Assembly (NCBI GenBank): GCA_963759055.1
Contig: CAVWYD010000013.1
Span: 124,001 to 188,000 of the forward strand
DNA: 64,000 nucleotides
Source of the DNA: Thiosocius sp963759055
Lineage (GTDB): Bacteria > Pseudomonadota > Gammaproteobacteria > Chromatiales > Chromatiaceae
Direction of reading: 5' to 3'
Translations under genes and position numbers: made by a program
Part shown: piece by piece, positions 16,740 to 25,796 of the stretch
Layout: the number at the start of each line of letters is the position of its first letter
How positions within the stretch are numbered: position 1 is the first letter of the stretch
The notes under the pieces: generated by a model
Database searches by the model: none
Seen by the model: only the letters and a program-made list of their open reading frames with translations
Told to the model about the DNA's origin: nothing

Positions 16740-18407
16740 GTGAGCACCTTTGATCATCGCAAATACCGGCCCGCAACCGGCATGACCCTGCATAACCGCC
16801 AGTGGCCGGACAGAACCATCCACAACGCACCGGTATGGGCCAGCGTCGATCTGCGCGACGGCAACCAGGCGCTGCTCGATCCGATGAACGTAACCCAGAA
16901 GCGCCGCCTCTGGGATCTCCTGGTCAAGATCGGCATCAAGGAGATCGAGGTCGGCTTCCCTTCGGCCAGTCAGACAGACTATGACTTTGTGCGCTGGCTG
17001 ATCGAGGAACGCCAGATTCCCGACGACGTCACCATCCAGGTCCTGGTCCAGGCCCGGGAGTCCCTGATCAGGCGCACCTTCGAGGCCCTGCAGGGTGCCA
17101 GACGCGCCATCGTGCACGTCTACAACTCGACATCCACGCTGCAACGGGAGCGCGTCTTCGGGCGTGACCGCGACGGAATCAAGGCGATTGCGGTCGAAGG
17201 TGCAAAGATGTTGCAGCATGAGGCCACGCGCTACCCCGACACGGAGTGGGTGTTCCAGTATTCGCCGGAAAGCTTTTCCAACACCGAGTGGGACTATGCA
17301 GTCGAGGTGGTTGATGCGGTCACCGCCGTCTGGCTGCCGACGGCGGACACGCCCTGCATCATCAATCTGCCAGCCACTGTGGAGAGCAGCACACCAAACC
17401 TTTTTGCGGACCAGGTCGAGTACTTCTGCAGGCATGTCGCACGCAGAGACGCCCTGGTGATCTCCGTGCATACGCACAACGATCGCGGCAGTGCTGTCGC
17501 GGCCGCCGAGCTGGCCTTGATGGCCGGCGCGGACCGCGTCGAGGGCACCCTGCTCGGCAATGGTGAGCGGACCGGCAATATGGACATTGTGACCCTGGCG
17601 ATGAACCTTTACAGCCAGGGCGTAGATCCCGGCCTCGATCTTTCGAACCCCGACGAGATCATCGAGGTATACACCCAGTCCACCGGCCTGCCCGTGCACC
17701 CGCGTCACCCCTGGGTCGGCGAACTGGTCTACACCGCGTTTTCAGGCAGCCATCAGGATGCCATTCGTAAGTGCCTGCATAAACAGGCAGCGGATGAACC
17801 CTGGCAGGTCGCCTATCTGCCGATCGATCCCAGAGACCTGGGGCGTGATTACCAGGCGGTCATCCGGGTCAACAGCCAGTCCGGAAAAGGCGGTGTAGCC
17901 TTTGTACTGGAGCGTGACTACGGGCTGATACTGCCACGCTGGATGCAGGTCGAGCTCGCACAGATCGTGCAGCGGGAAAGTGAGGTCGACAGTGGCGAGA
18001 TCGGGAGCGAGCGTATCCACGCGCTGTTCATGGAACACTTTGCCGACGCAAGCCATCCCTTCGCGCTGGAGGGTTATCGACTCGATCGACGGGATGGCAT
18101 CGATGTGATCGAGGCGCAGGTCGTGCATTCCGGCCGTTGCGAAACCATCCAGGGCACTGGCGAGGGCGCCATCGAGGCGTTCGTGAATGCCTGGGCATCG
18201 GCCTACGGCAATCGCATCAACGTCGTCGATTACAGTGAACATACGCTTGGCACGGATACTTCGGCCGAGGCCGTGGCCTACGTGCAACTCAATATCGACG
18301 GTCAACGCTCGGCAGGGGTGGCGTTCGACAGAGACACCGTCAGCGCTTCGATGCGCGCGGTACTGGCATCACTGAACTGCGCGCAGCTGGCCCGGGCAGC
18401 GGCCTGA
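16740..18407 (+). CDS. leuA: 2-isopropylmalate synthase, long-form LeuA
   Basis: Condenses acetyl-CoA with 2-oxoisovalerate, the committed step of leucine synthesis. About 555 residues from GTG 16740 (MSTFDHRKYRP), which has GGAG eight bases upstream; an ATG at 16719 is possible but its purine stretch is 14 bases away. The HMGL-like TIM barrel opens with WASVDLRDGNQAL (metal-binding Asp), carries EVGFPSASQTDYDF and the metal ligands in HTHNDRGSAVAAAELALMAG (split motif, H-T-H-N-D) and GERTGNMD. A C-terminal LeuA dimer/regulatory domain (about 430-555) includes GEGAIEAFVNAW and would bind leucine. This is the longer type that includes yeast and Mycobacterium enzymes. A GC-rich hairpin (CCTCCCC-ACAC-GGGGGAGG, about 16686-16704) precedes it. 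Confidence 0.94.
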   Translation: MSTFDHRKYRPATGMTLHNRQWPDRTIHNAPVWASVDLRDGNQALLDPMNVTQKRRLWDLLVKIGIKEIEVGFPSASQTDYDFVRWLIEERQIPDDVTIQVLVQARESLIRRTFEALQGARRAIVHVYNSTSTLQRERVFGRDRDGIKAIAVEGAKMLQHEATRYPDTEWVFQYSPESFSNTEWDYAVEVVDAVTAVWLPTADTPCIINLPATVESSTPNLFADQVEYFCRHVARRDALVISVHTHNDRGSAVAAAELALMAGADRVEGTLLGNGERTGNMDIVTLAMNLYSQGVDPGLDLSNPDEIIEVYTQSTGLPVHPRHPWVGELVYTAFSGSHQDAIRKCLHKQAADEPWQVAYLPIDPRDLGRDYQAVIRVNSQSGKGGVAFVLERDYGLILPRWMQVELAQIVQRESEVDSGEIGSERIHALFMEHFADASHPFALEGYRLDRRDGIDVIEAQVVHSGRCETIQGTGEGAIEAFVNAWASAYGNRINVVDYSEHTLGTDTSAEAVAYVQLNIDGQRSAGVAFDRDTVSASMRAVLASLNCAQLARAAA

Positions 18408-18624
18408 GCCCAATCAGGACAAACTGCAAAAACAAAGGCTGGAATTCATCAAACACCCTCATTGATTCTCCAGACTTCAGCTCACCCGTCCGCCTTCATG
18501 CAATCTACAGGCTGACCGGCGCACGATTGTTGACTTGGGCCAATTACGGGGGATTGGAAGGGCGATAACCTGGAAGCGGAAGGTTGTGATTGAACTTCGA
18601 TCGCGACAGCGAAGGGAAAGTCCT

Positions 18625-19014
18625 ATGGAAATCGTGAACCTTCACTTGCTTGTTGGATGGATCGCCATGCTCCTGGGCGTTTTTGCGGGGGCGGTTATTG
18701 GCATGTTCTTCCATCGGGAAGACTGGGCGGGCGGTTATGCGTCCTACCGACGCCGTATGCTGCGACTGGGGCATATCGCATTCTTTGGACTGGGTTTCAT
18801 CAACCTGTTTTTTGCCCTCACCCTGGAGCGCATCGCTCTTCCATCGATCAACATGCAGATTGCGTCGGCCGGATTGATCCTTGGGGTCATCACGATGCCA
18901 TTGGTCTGCTTCCTGTCGGCATGGCGTAAGCCGGTTCGGCACCTCTTTCCCGTACCGGTACTCGCTGTAAGCAGTGCATTGCTGTCCCTGCTGGTCGGAT
19001 GGATAGCGCCATGA
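18625..19014 (+). CDS. Small membrane protein of radical SAM cassette (first gene)
   Basis: Not recognised. 129 residues with four predicted membrane helices: about 5-25 (LLVGWIAMLLGVFAGAVIG), 48-68 (HIAFFGLGFINLFFALTL), 73-93 and 105-127 (PVPVLAVSSALLSLLVGWIA). A conserved-looking cytoplasmic loop FFHREDWAGGYASYRRRMLRLGH follows the first helix. ATG 18625 has GAAGGGA about eight bases upstream and is preferred to upstream codons. Its TGA overlaps the radical SAM ATG at 19011 (ATGA), so expression is tied to that enzyme. The 217 bases upstream hold no gene. Confidence 0.75.
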   Translation: MEIVNLHLLVGWIAMLLGVFAGAVIGMFFHREDWAGGYASYRRRMLRLGHIAFFGLGFINLFFALTLERIALPSINMQIASAGLILGVITMPLVCFLSAWRKPVRHLFPVPVLAVSSALLSLLVGWIAP

Positions 19015-20348
19015 AACTGGGAATGATTGCGATGAGCGGCATAAGGGCCCATGACGAGGAGCTGACCAAACTCGGGCTGACCCTGCCGGGCTTCGTAGAG
19101 CGCAGTAAGGTCATCGCTTCACTGCCGAGTCTCGGTCTGTTGACCCTTGCCGGGATGACCCCGAACGACGTTGAGCTCGACTATATGGAAGTGGCGGATA
19201 TCACGCAGGCGCCTGAGGGCGTGGGGGATTACGATGCAGTTGCCATTTCCTCGTTTTCCGCGCAGATGAATGAGGCCTACGAGATTGCCGATCGTTATCG
19301 AGATGCGGGTATCAAAGTAGTACTGGGCGGGCTTCACGTAACCGCGATGCCGGAAGAGGCGCTCATGCACGCGGATAGCATCGTGATCGGCGAGGGTGAA
19401 CCCGCCTGGCCACAGGTCGTGCGCGACCTAAAGGCCGGCCGCCCCGGGAAGATTTACGATTCGCGCGCCACACCCTTTGATCTGGCCCTGGCGCCGCTGC
19501 CACGCTACGAGCTGCTGGAACCAGAGCGTTACAACCGGCTTACCGTTCAGACTCAGCGCGGCTGTCCCTTCGACTGCGAGTTTTGCGCTTCGTCCATACG
19601 CCTTTCGCCCTCATACCGTGTGAAACCGGTCAGCAAGGTCATCGAGGAGATCCGGCACATCAAGCGGCTTTGGCCGAATCCATTCATCGAGTTCGCTGAT
19701 GACAACAGTTTCGTGAACAAGCGGCATGCGAAAGAACTGGCCAGGGCTATCGCGAAGGAAAACATACGCTGGTTTACCGAGACTGATATCTCTATTGCAA
19801 AGGACGACGAACTTCTTGCGCTGCTGCGCGACAGCGGTTGCGCGCAAGTTTTGATCGGCTTTGAGAGCGCTGCGGCGACCGGACTGCATGGCATCGAGCG
19901 CAAATCTGATTGGAAAGCCAAACAGCATGATTTTTACATGCGGGCAATCAACAAGATCCAAAGCCACGGCATCAGCGTCAATGGGTGTTTCGTGATGGGT
20001 CTTGACGGAACTGGGCCGGAGAGCTTCCAAGAAGTTTCCGACTTTGTGCGAGACAGCGGCTTGCACGAGGTGCAAGTAACTGTCATGACGGCATTCCCCG
20101 GGACACCGCTTTATGATCGACTCAAGGCGGAAAAGCGGATTCTCAGGGAAGGTGCGTGGGAGTTATGTACGCTCTTCGACGTTAATTTTCAGCCCCAGAA
20201 AATGACCGTGGCCGAACTCGAGGAAGCCTTTCGTGAGCTCGTGGTCATGCTCTACAGCGAACCTGTAACCAAGGCGCGCCGACAGAGCTTTTTCCATCAG
20301 CTTCGCCACGTGGTTCACGACGAACAGGTCAACAAGGAGAACGGATGA
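19011..20348 (+). CDS. B12-binding-domain radical SAM protein
   Basis: Predicted oxygen-sensitive radical enzyme of unknown substrate. About 445 residues from ATG 19011: an N-terminal Rossmann-like cobalamin-binding-type domain (about 1-150, with ISSFSAQMNEAYEIADRY, LGGLHVTAMPEEAL and GEGEPAWP), then a radical SAM barrel with the 4Fe-4S motif CPFDCEFC (about 179-186), EFADDNSFVN, IGFESA and GCFVMGLDGT. The classic cobalamin ligand motif DxHxxG is not seen, which is common in this class. Such enzymes methylate or rearrange unactivated carbons, for example in hopanoid, bacteriochlorophyll or natural-product chemistry. Both flanking genes overlap it by four bases and encode small membrane proteins, so the substrate may be a lipid or membrane compound (inference). 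Confidence 0.88.
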   Translation: MKLGMIAMSGIRAHDEELTKLGLTLPGFVERSKVIASLPSLGLLTLAGMTPNDVELDYMEVADITQAPEGVGDYDAVAISSFSAQMNEAYEIADRYRDAGIKVVLGGLHVTAMPEEALMHADSIVIGEGEPAWPQVVRDLKAGRPGKIYDSRATPFDLALAPLPRYELLEPERYNRLTVQTQRGCPFDCEFCASSIRLSPSYRVKPVSKVIEEIRHIKRLWPNPFIEFADDNSFVNKRHAKELARAIAKENIRWFTETDISIAKDDELLALLRDSGCAQVLIGFESAAATGLHGIERKSDWKAKQHDFYMRAINKIQSHGISVNGCFVMGLDGTGPESFQEVSDFVRDSGLHEVQVTVMTAFPGTPLYDRLKAEKRILREGAWELCTLFDVNFQPQKMTVAELEEAFRELVVMLYSEPVTKARRQSFFHQLRHVVHDEQVNKENG

Positions 20349-20740
20349 TGCACATGAAATGGATGAAGGGGTTGTTCCTGATCGCATGCCTCTATGATGG
20401 TGTTTTGGGAATCGCTTTCTTTCTGGCGCCAGAGGCGATCTTCAGATTTCATGGGGTTGAACCCCCCAACCATTTTGCATACGTTCAATTTCCCGCTTTG
20501 CTGCTTCTGATCTTCGCAGCGATGTTCTTCAGAATCGCCTCCAACCCGGTCAAGCATCGTGAGCTCGTGCTATACGGCATTGGCCTGAAACTCGCATACG
20601 CAGGATTGGCATTCTGGTATGACCTGACAGCCGGTATCGCGTTCATGTGGATGCCCTGGGCTTGGCTGGATCTTGGTTTTCTGGTTCTCTTTTTGATGGT
20701 TTGGTGGCGACTGGGGCAGCCGGAAAAAGCTCTCCCATAA
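20345..20740 (+). CDS. Small membrane protein of radical SAM cassette (third gene)
   Basis: Not recognised. 131 residues with four predicted membrane helices: about 9-28 (LFLIACLYDGVLGIAFFLAP), 42-62 (FAYVQFPALLLLIFAAMFF), 74-92 (LVLYGIGLKLAYAGLAFWY) and 97-122 (IAFMWMPWAWLDLGFLVLFLMV). The ATG at 20345 overlaps the radical SAM TGA. The gene is followed by about 100 bases and then a convergent gene; no strong terminator is visible. Together with 18625-19014 it makes a three-gene, fully overlapping cassette. Confidence 0.75.
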   Translation: MMHMKWMKGLFLIACLYDGVLGIAFFLAPEAIFRFHGVEPPNHFAYVQFPALLLLIFAAMFFRIASNPVKHRELVLYGIGLKLAYAGLAFWYDLTAGIAFMWMPWAWLDLGFLVLFLMVWWRLGQPEKALP

Positions 20741-20842
20741 TGCGACTTGTCGCCCCAAGCGGAAGCCGCGCATACGGCCTGAAGGTCGCCCTGGTCGGCA
20801 CTATTTACCGCTTTCGCAACCGGTGAGAAGCCACCAGTCGCA

Positions 20843-21322
20843 TCATCGAACCGCCCTTGCCCTCGGACGTGGAGCGATATGCACAGGTCGACCCGTTCCC
20901 GGTTCATAGATCGGGTGTTCCCCCCCGTCGGGTGACTCCACCGGGATACGCGCCTTGGGATCGCCCAAACGACGACCATCAACGGTCCTCACCCCCGATG
21001 CTCCCATCTCTTCAACCGCCGCGGCGTTCTTGTCCTGCTCCGCATTGCGTTGTTGCTCTTTTTCCATACGGGATTGCCGCATCTCCTCGGATTTCTTTTC
21101 CATTCGCTCAACTTTCTGCTCCGCCGCCTGCTGCTCCTCGGCAGAAGGTCCCGGGTTCAATTCGACTGTCCCGGCGTTCGTCGTCCCCTGCAAATCCGGC
21201 CGGTCCGAATAAACCGTGGCTCCCGACTCGTCCTTCAACCTGTAAACGGATTCAGCGTGGCCCAGCGCAGAGTATGCAGGCAACAAGACAATCAAGATCA
21301 ACGAAAGGTTTTTCACCGCCAT
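20843..21322 (-). CDS. Secreted DUF4124-type protein
   Basis: Hypothetical envelope protein of 159 residues: signal peptide (about 1-23, NLSLILIVLLPAYSALGHA), then a short DUF4124-like module (ESVYRLKDESGATVYSDRPD, about 24-43), a highly charged helical middle (about 58-105, rich in Glu, Gln, Lys and Arg, probable coiled coil) and a Pro/Arg-rich tail. DUF4124 proteins are common in gammaproteobacteria, and no precise role is known. Lies between convergent gene 20345-20740 and msrA on its own strand. Confidence 0.8.
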   Translation of the reverse strand: MAVKNLSLILIVLLPAYSALGHAESVYRLKDESGATVYSDRPDLQGTTNAGTVELNPGPSAEEQQAAEQKVERMEKKSEEMRQSRMEKEQQRNAEQDKNAAAVEEMGASGVRTVDGRRLGDPKARIPVESPDGGEHPIYEPGTGRPVHIAPRPRARAVR

Positions 21323-21395
21323 ACTCCCAACGCCTGAATTTCAGCGAATCATACAGAGCGCTGCGCGAGGCTCGAAAACGGGTATGCGCTACCTG

Positions 21396-22031
21396 TTAGG
21401 GCAGACAAACTCCCGTACCGCCGAGCCCGCAATAGCCCGTTGGATTCTTTGCCAGATACTGCTGATGGTAGGTCTCGGCGTAGTAAAAGGCAGGCGCGTC
21501 GCGAATTTCGGTGGAGATCGCCGGTAAACCCTGTTTGGACAGCGCCGCCTGGTACTGTTCGAGACTCTGTTCTGCGGCCTCACGTTGCTCTTGCGAGAAC
21601 ACGTAAATGCCGGACCGGTATTGGGTGCCCACGTCGTTACCCTGACGCATCCCCTGGGTGGGGTTATGCGACTCCCAAAACACCTTGAGCAATTGCTGGT
21701 ATTTCACACTATGTGGATCGAATACCACCAGAACCACTTCGTTGTGGCCGGTCAGGCCCGTGCACACTTCATCGTAGGTGGGATTGGGTGTGTGGCCGCC
21801 GGCATAACCCACGGCCGTACTGAATACCCCGTCTTGTTTCCAGAACGTGCGTTCTGCTCCCCAAAAACAACCCATGCCGAACAGGGCTTGTTGCATATGC
21901 CCCGGAAACGGCGGTTTGATCGGATGACCGTTGACGAAGTGTGGCTGGCTCACCTGCATCGGATCGGGACGACCCGGCAGCGCATCTTCGGCACCGGGTA
22001 TTTCGTTTGATTTTTTTCTCATCCACATCAT
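21396..22031 (-). CDS. msrA: Peptide methionine sulfoxide reductase A
   Basis: Reduces methionine-S-sulfoxide in proteins, part of oxidative-damage repair. About 211 residues from ATG 22031, which has GAGGTG six bases upstream; longer in-frame extensions lack support. The catalytic cysteine is in FGMGCFWGAER, followed by the family stretch VFSTAVGYAGGHTPNPTYDEVCTGLTGHNEVV, which spans more than one motif, and the resolving cysteines near the C-terminus in GYCGLGGTGVCLP. Length matches E. coli MsrA. About 290 bases without a gene lie between it and mtnA upstream on the same strand. Confidence 0.95.
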   Translation of the reverse strand: MMWMRKKSNEIPGAEDALPGRPDPMQVSQPHFVNGHPIKPPFPGHMQQALFGMGCFWGAERTFWKQDGVFSTAVGYAGGHTPNPTYDEVCTGLTGHNEVVLVVFDPHSVKYQQLLKVFWESHNPTQGMRQGNDVGTQYRSGIYVFSQEQREAAEQSLEQYQAALSKQGLPAISTEIRDAPAFYYAETYHQQYLAKNPTGYCGLGGTGVCLP

Positions 22032-22322
22032 CGCACGCACCTCGCACCGTTGTCGGGTCTTTCGCCCGGGTACAGGAAAAGGGCCTGGGCCGGACATTGT
22101 TGCCTGTGATATTGCCTTCGCGCCGGCGGCGCAAGGCACCACAGTATTTGGGGTTAACGCAAGCCGCGGTATCCGGACGAGCAGGGATGCGTAAACTACA
22201 ACAATGGCCGTATCGGCACCGATATCCGCAAGACTGAACATGCGATGGGGTATCTGGCCCTGGATCAGCTTTTTTTAAAATCGAATCCATCAACCACACG
22301 CAGGTCTACTGAATCGCCCCGG

Positions 22323-23414
22323 TTATTCCGCCATGTGTGCCGCGAGCTTTTGCGCATCTGGATTTTTTACGATCCCGCGTTCGGTCACTATCGCGTCCAC
22401 CAGCTCTGCCGGCGTAACATCGAACACCGGGTTCCAGGCACCGGCCCCCTTTGCGGCTGTCGACTGACCGGAGCACTGCAGCACCTCCGCTGGCGGCCTC
22501 TCTTCGATCGGTATCGCCGATCCGTCAGGTGAGTTCATGTCGATGGTCGAGGTCGGTGCCGCCACCATGAACTTCACGCCATGATGGTGCGCGGCGATCG
22601 CCAGGCCATAGGTTCCGATCTTGTTGGCGACATCGCCGTTCGCGGCGATTCGGTCAGAACCCACGATCACCCAGCCCACACCCCCTGTCGCCATGCGTGC
22701 GGCCGCGGCACCGTCAACCATCAGCTGCACCGGAATACCGTCCTTTACCAGTTCCCAGGCAGTAAGGCGCGCTCCCTGCAGCCAGGGCCTTGTCTCATCC
22801 GCATAAACGGTTTCGATCTTGTTTTGGGCATGGGCACTGCGGATGACGCCAAGTGCAGTACCCCAGCCGCCTGTGGCCAGGCCACCGGCATTGCAGTGGG
22901 TGATCACCGCGGTCGGTCCCTCGATCAGGCTGGCCCCAAACTCGCCCATGCGCTGATTGTCCACCCGGTCCCGGCGGTGTATCTCGATCGCCTCGGCCAG
23001 CAAGGCGGGCGTCGGGTCGGAATCGGCCAGCTTCGTGATCATTTCGCGGAAATGCGCGATGGCCCAGAACAGGTTTACCGCAGTCGGGCGGGACGCGGCC
23101 AGGGTCTGCAGATCGGCCTCGAGGGCATTGCGCCAGGTCAGCGGATCAAGTGCGTGTCTTTGGCGCGCGGCCAGCACGATTCCATAGGCGGCCGTTATTC
23201 CGATCGCCGGTGCGCCGCGCACCACCATGCCACGTATCGCCTCCGCCGTGGATTCCACATCGGGGCATTCGATGAACACCTCTCGCGACGGCAGGCAACG
23301 CTGATCGAGCAGATACAGCCGGCTGTCCCGCCACAGGATGGCCGTGTCGGCCGACACAGGGATATCAAGGGTGACTTCTTGCATATTGGTCCGCCGGTTC
23401 GTTTCGGATGACAT
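22323..23414 (-). CDS. mtnA: Methylthioribose-1-phosphate isomerase
   Basis: Methionine-salvage enzyme that isomerises 5-methylthioribose-1-phosphate to the ribulose form. 363 residues of the eIF-2B alpha/beta/delta-like fold, with MVVRGAPAIGITAAYG (about 63-78), catalytic Cys in THCNAGGLATGGWGTALG and Asp in GSDRIAANGDVANKIGTY. The ATG at 23414 gives MSSETNRRTNMQEV; an ATG at 23384 (MQEVTLDIP) is an equally credible start. Divergent from mtaD, the deaminase handling methylthioadenosine, so the two form a salvage locus. The intergenic region holds a long fold-back repeat beginning about 17 bases above the start codon. Confidence 0.94.
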   Translation of the reverse strand: MSSETNRRTNMQEVTLDIPVSADTAILWRDSRLYLLDQRCLPSREVFIECPDVESTAEAIRGMVVRGAPAIGITAAYGIVLAARQRHALDPLTWRNALEADLQTLAASRPTAVNLFWAIAHFREMITKLADSDPTPALLAEAIEIHRRDRVDNQRMGEFGASLIEGPTAVITHCNAGGLATGGWGTALGVIRSAHAQNKIETVYADETRPWLQGARLTAWELVKDGIPVQLMVDGAAAARMATGGVGWVIVGSDRIAANGDVANKIGTYGLAIAAHHHGVKFMVAAPTSTIDMNSPDGSAIPIEERPPAEVLQCSGQSTAAKGAGAWNPVFDVTPAELVDAIVTERGIVKNPDAQKLAAHMAE

Positions 23415-23430
23415 CGAAAACCGGAATTTC

Positions 23431-23622
23431 CGGCACTAGTGGGCCAAGCGGATAATTCTGTAATGCTCAGCCGTGGCCCTTTGGGAGCCACTGTGTGTGC
23501 GCGACTCGGCGTTGCGTTTCTTGCCAAGGGAACAACCATTGCCTACGAAACGCGCCTTGATTCGCACCCGCACAGTGGCTCTGAGCGTTACAGAATTATC
23601 CGCTTGGCCCACCAGTGTGGCA
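23431..23622. repeat. Long fold-back element between mtnA and mtaD
   Basis: The whole gap is a near-palindrome. The 25 bases at 23439-23463 are exactly complementary to 23588-23612. Further inward GAGCCACTGTG (23485-23495) pairs exactly with CACAGTGGCTC (23571-23581), and GCGTTTC near 23514 pairs with GAAACGC near 23547. The fold centres at about 23530. RNA of either strand would form one hairpin about 90 bp long. No transposase or clear target duplication is present. It resembles a MITE, or a regulatory hairpin shared by the two divergent salvage genes; the first seems more likely. Confidence 0.8.
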
Positions 23623-23691
23623 CGTACAATAGGGACAATGCCCGGATTTGCTGTATTTTATGCCGCTGATTGCAAACAACGGCAAAGATTC

Positions 23692-25008
23692 GTGCAGGCA
23701 GACCTTCTTATTCATGCCGACTGGCTTGTCCCGGTCGAACCCTCCGGCGTTCTCGAGCGACACAGTATCGCTATCGAGGACGGCAGGATCATTGCCATTG
23801 CCCCGAGGGCAGAGGCAACAGACCAGATTCAGGCTGGTGAGGCAGTGGACCTGCCCGGGCACGCATTGATACCGGGGTTCATCAATGCACATACGCACAG
23901 CCCGATGAGTCTGTTCCGTGGCCTGGCTGACGATATGCCTCTGATGAGCTGGCTGCATGACCATATCTGGCCGGCCGAGTCGCGTTGGGTGCACGAAGAA
24001 TTCGTGGCTGACGGCTCGCGCCTGGCGATTGCCGAGATGATCCGTAGCGGGACCACCTGTTTCAACGACATGTACTTCTTCCCCGACGTCACCGGTCGCG
24101 TGGCGGCCCAAGCCGGCATGCGTGCCATCGTCGGACTGATCCTGATCGATTTTCCCTCTGCATGGGCGAGCGATGCGGATGGCTACTTCGATCGTGCGAT
24201 TGCGGTACACGACCAGTTTCGCAACGATCCGCTGGTCGGCACGGCATTCGCACCTCACGCACCCTACTCTGTCTCTGACAGCCCCCTTACGCGGGTGGGG
24301 GTGCTGGCCAACGAGCTCGAATTACCGATCCACATGCACGTCCACGAGACGGCCGCAGAGGTCAGGGGCGGACTGGAGCAGACCGGACACCGTCCCATCG
24401 AGCGTCTGCGCCAGCTCGACCTGATCAATCCCGCATTGCTGGCGGTACACATGACCCAGGTTGAACCCGAGGAAATCGAATTATTCGCCGGCAACGGTGC
24501 CCAGGTGGTGCACTGCCCGGAATCGAATCTCAAACTGGCTTCCGGATACTGCCCGGTACAGCGCCTGCTGGATGCGGGCATCAACGTGGCGCTTGGCACC
24601 GACGGTGCGGCCAGCAACAACGACCTGGACATGCTTGGGGAGATGCGGTCAGCTGCCCTGCAGGCCAAGGGGATGACTGCAGACGCCTGCGCCCTGCCCG
24701 CCCATCAGGCACTGCAGATGGCAAGCCTGAACGGTGCGCGGGCACTCGGCATCGACCACGAGACGGGGTCACTGCGGATCGGTAAATCGGCGGATATCGT
24801 GGCGGTGGACCTTTCTCAGCCCGAAACCCAGCCGGTGTTCAATCCCGTTTCACAGATCGTTTATGCCGCCGGACGGGAACAGGTGCGGCATGTATGGATC
24901 AGCGGCCGTCAGGTACTGAAAAACCGTTCGCTGACCACGATCGACCTGGTCAAAACCCTGCAGCGCGCGGGCGCCTGGCGCGATCGCATCCTGGACAAAC
25001 CCGCTTGA
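23692..25008 (+). CDS. mtaD: 5-methylthioadenosine / S-adenosylhomocysteine deaminase
   Basis: Amidohydrolase of the TRZ/ATZ family that deaminates methylthioadenosine and S-adenosylhomocysteine to inosine forms. From GTG 23692 the protein has 438 residues (MQADLLIHADWLVPVEP), the usual family length; an ATG at 23638 would add 18 residues reading into the repeat. Metal ligands are in GFINAHTHSPMSLFRG (HxH), HMHVHETAAEV and the catalytic Asp in LGTDGAASNNDLDM; GTTCFNDMYFF is also typical. Divergent partner of mtnA. With deamination in place of phosphorolysis, the step to methylthioribose-1-phosphate would need another phosphorylase not seen here. Confidence 0.92.
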   Translation: MQADLLIHADWLVPVEPSGVLERHSIAIEDGRIIAIAPRAEATDQIQAGEAVDLPGHALIPGFINAHTHSPMSLFRGLADDMPLMSWLHDHIWPAESRWVHEEFVADGSRLAIAEMIRSGTTCFNDMYFFPDVTGRVAAQAGMRAIVGLILIDFPSAWASDADGYFDRAIAVHDQFRNDPLVGTAFAPHAPYSVSDSPLTRVGVLANELELPIHMHVHETAAEVRGGLEQTGHRPIERLRQLDLINPALLAVHMTQVEPEEIELFAGNGAQVVHCPESNLKLASGYCPVQRLLDAGINVALGTDGAASNNDLDMLGEMRSAALQAKGMTADACALPAHQALQMASLNGARALGIDHETGSLRIGKSADIVAVDLSQPETQPVFNPVSQIVYAAGREQVRHVWISGRQVLKNRSLTTIDLVKTLQRAGAWRDRILDKPA

Positions 25009-25085
25009 TGCAACTGCCGAAGCGGTGATAAGAGGAATCCGGCAGCTTATAATCGGGTTCCCAACCACCCTCCGGGCCATTTTCT

Positions 25086-25796
25086 ATGTGTGCAGCAATC
25101 AACGTCGATCACGCCGAAGTCAGTAAGTTTGAGCAGCTGGCGTCACGCTGGTGGGATCCGAACAGTGAGTTCAAGCCGCTGCATGAGATCAATCCGCTGC
25201 GACTCGACTATATCGACTCGCGCGTCGGCCTCAACGGCAAGACTGTGCTCGACGTCGGTTGCGGCGGCGGCATCCTGGCTGAGTCCATGGCCGCACGCGG
25301 TGGCAAGGTCACCGGCATCGACATGGGCGAAGCGCCGCTGGAAGTTGCGCGACTGCATCTGCTCGAGAGCGGGCAGCAGGTCGACTATCGACGCATACCG
25401 GTCGAGGAACTGGCCGCCGAGATGCCGGCTCAGTTCGATGTCGTGACCTGCATGGAGATGCTCGAACACGTTCCGGATCCCGCCTCCGTGATCGCCGCCT
25501 GCGCGACCCTGGTAAAGCCGGGTGGCCAGGTGTTCTTCTCGACCATCAACCGCAACCCAAAGTCCTATCTTTTTGCGATCGTCGGCGCTGAGTATGTGCT
25601 GCGTATGCTGCCCAGGGGGACACACGACTTCGCCAAGTTCATACGCCCCTCCGAGCTCACCCGCTGGAGCCGCGAGGCAGGGCTGGATACCAGCGATATC
25701 ACCGGTATGACCTACAACCCGCTGACCGGGATCTACAAACTCGATCCCCGCGATGTGGACGTGAACTATATGGTCGCATGCGGTCGTCCGGAGTGA
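25086..25796 (+). CDS. ubiG: Ubiquinone biosynthesis O-methyltransferase
   Basis: SAM-dependent enzyme for both O-methylations in ubiquinone synthesis. 236 residues: the N-terminal VDHAEVSKFEQLASRWWDP and KPLHEINPLRLDYI are diagnostic of UbiG, and SAM is bound by VLDVGCGGGILAESMA (about 55-70) and by the stretch DVVTCMEMLEHV. Ubiquinone fits an aerobic electron chain ending in cbb3 oxidase. It overlaps mupP by 19 bases and heads a four-gene run (ubiG, mupP, squalene-synthase-like, yciK). Confidence 0.97.
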   Translation: MCAAINVDHAEVSKFEQLASRWWDPNSEFKPLHEINPLRLDYIDSRVGLNGKTVLDVGCGGGILAESMAARGGKVTGIDMGEAPLEVARLHLLESGQQVDYRRIPVEELAAEMPAQFDVVTCMEMLEHVPDPASVIAACATLVKPGGQVFFSTINRNPKSYLFAIVGAEYVLRMLPRGTHDFAKFIRPSELTRWSREAGLDTSDITGMTYNPLTGIYKLDPRDVDVNYMVACGRPE

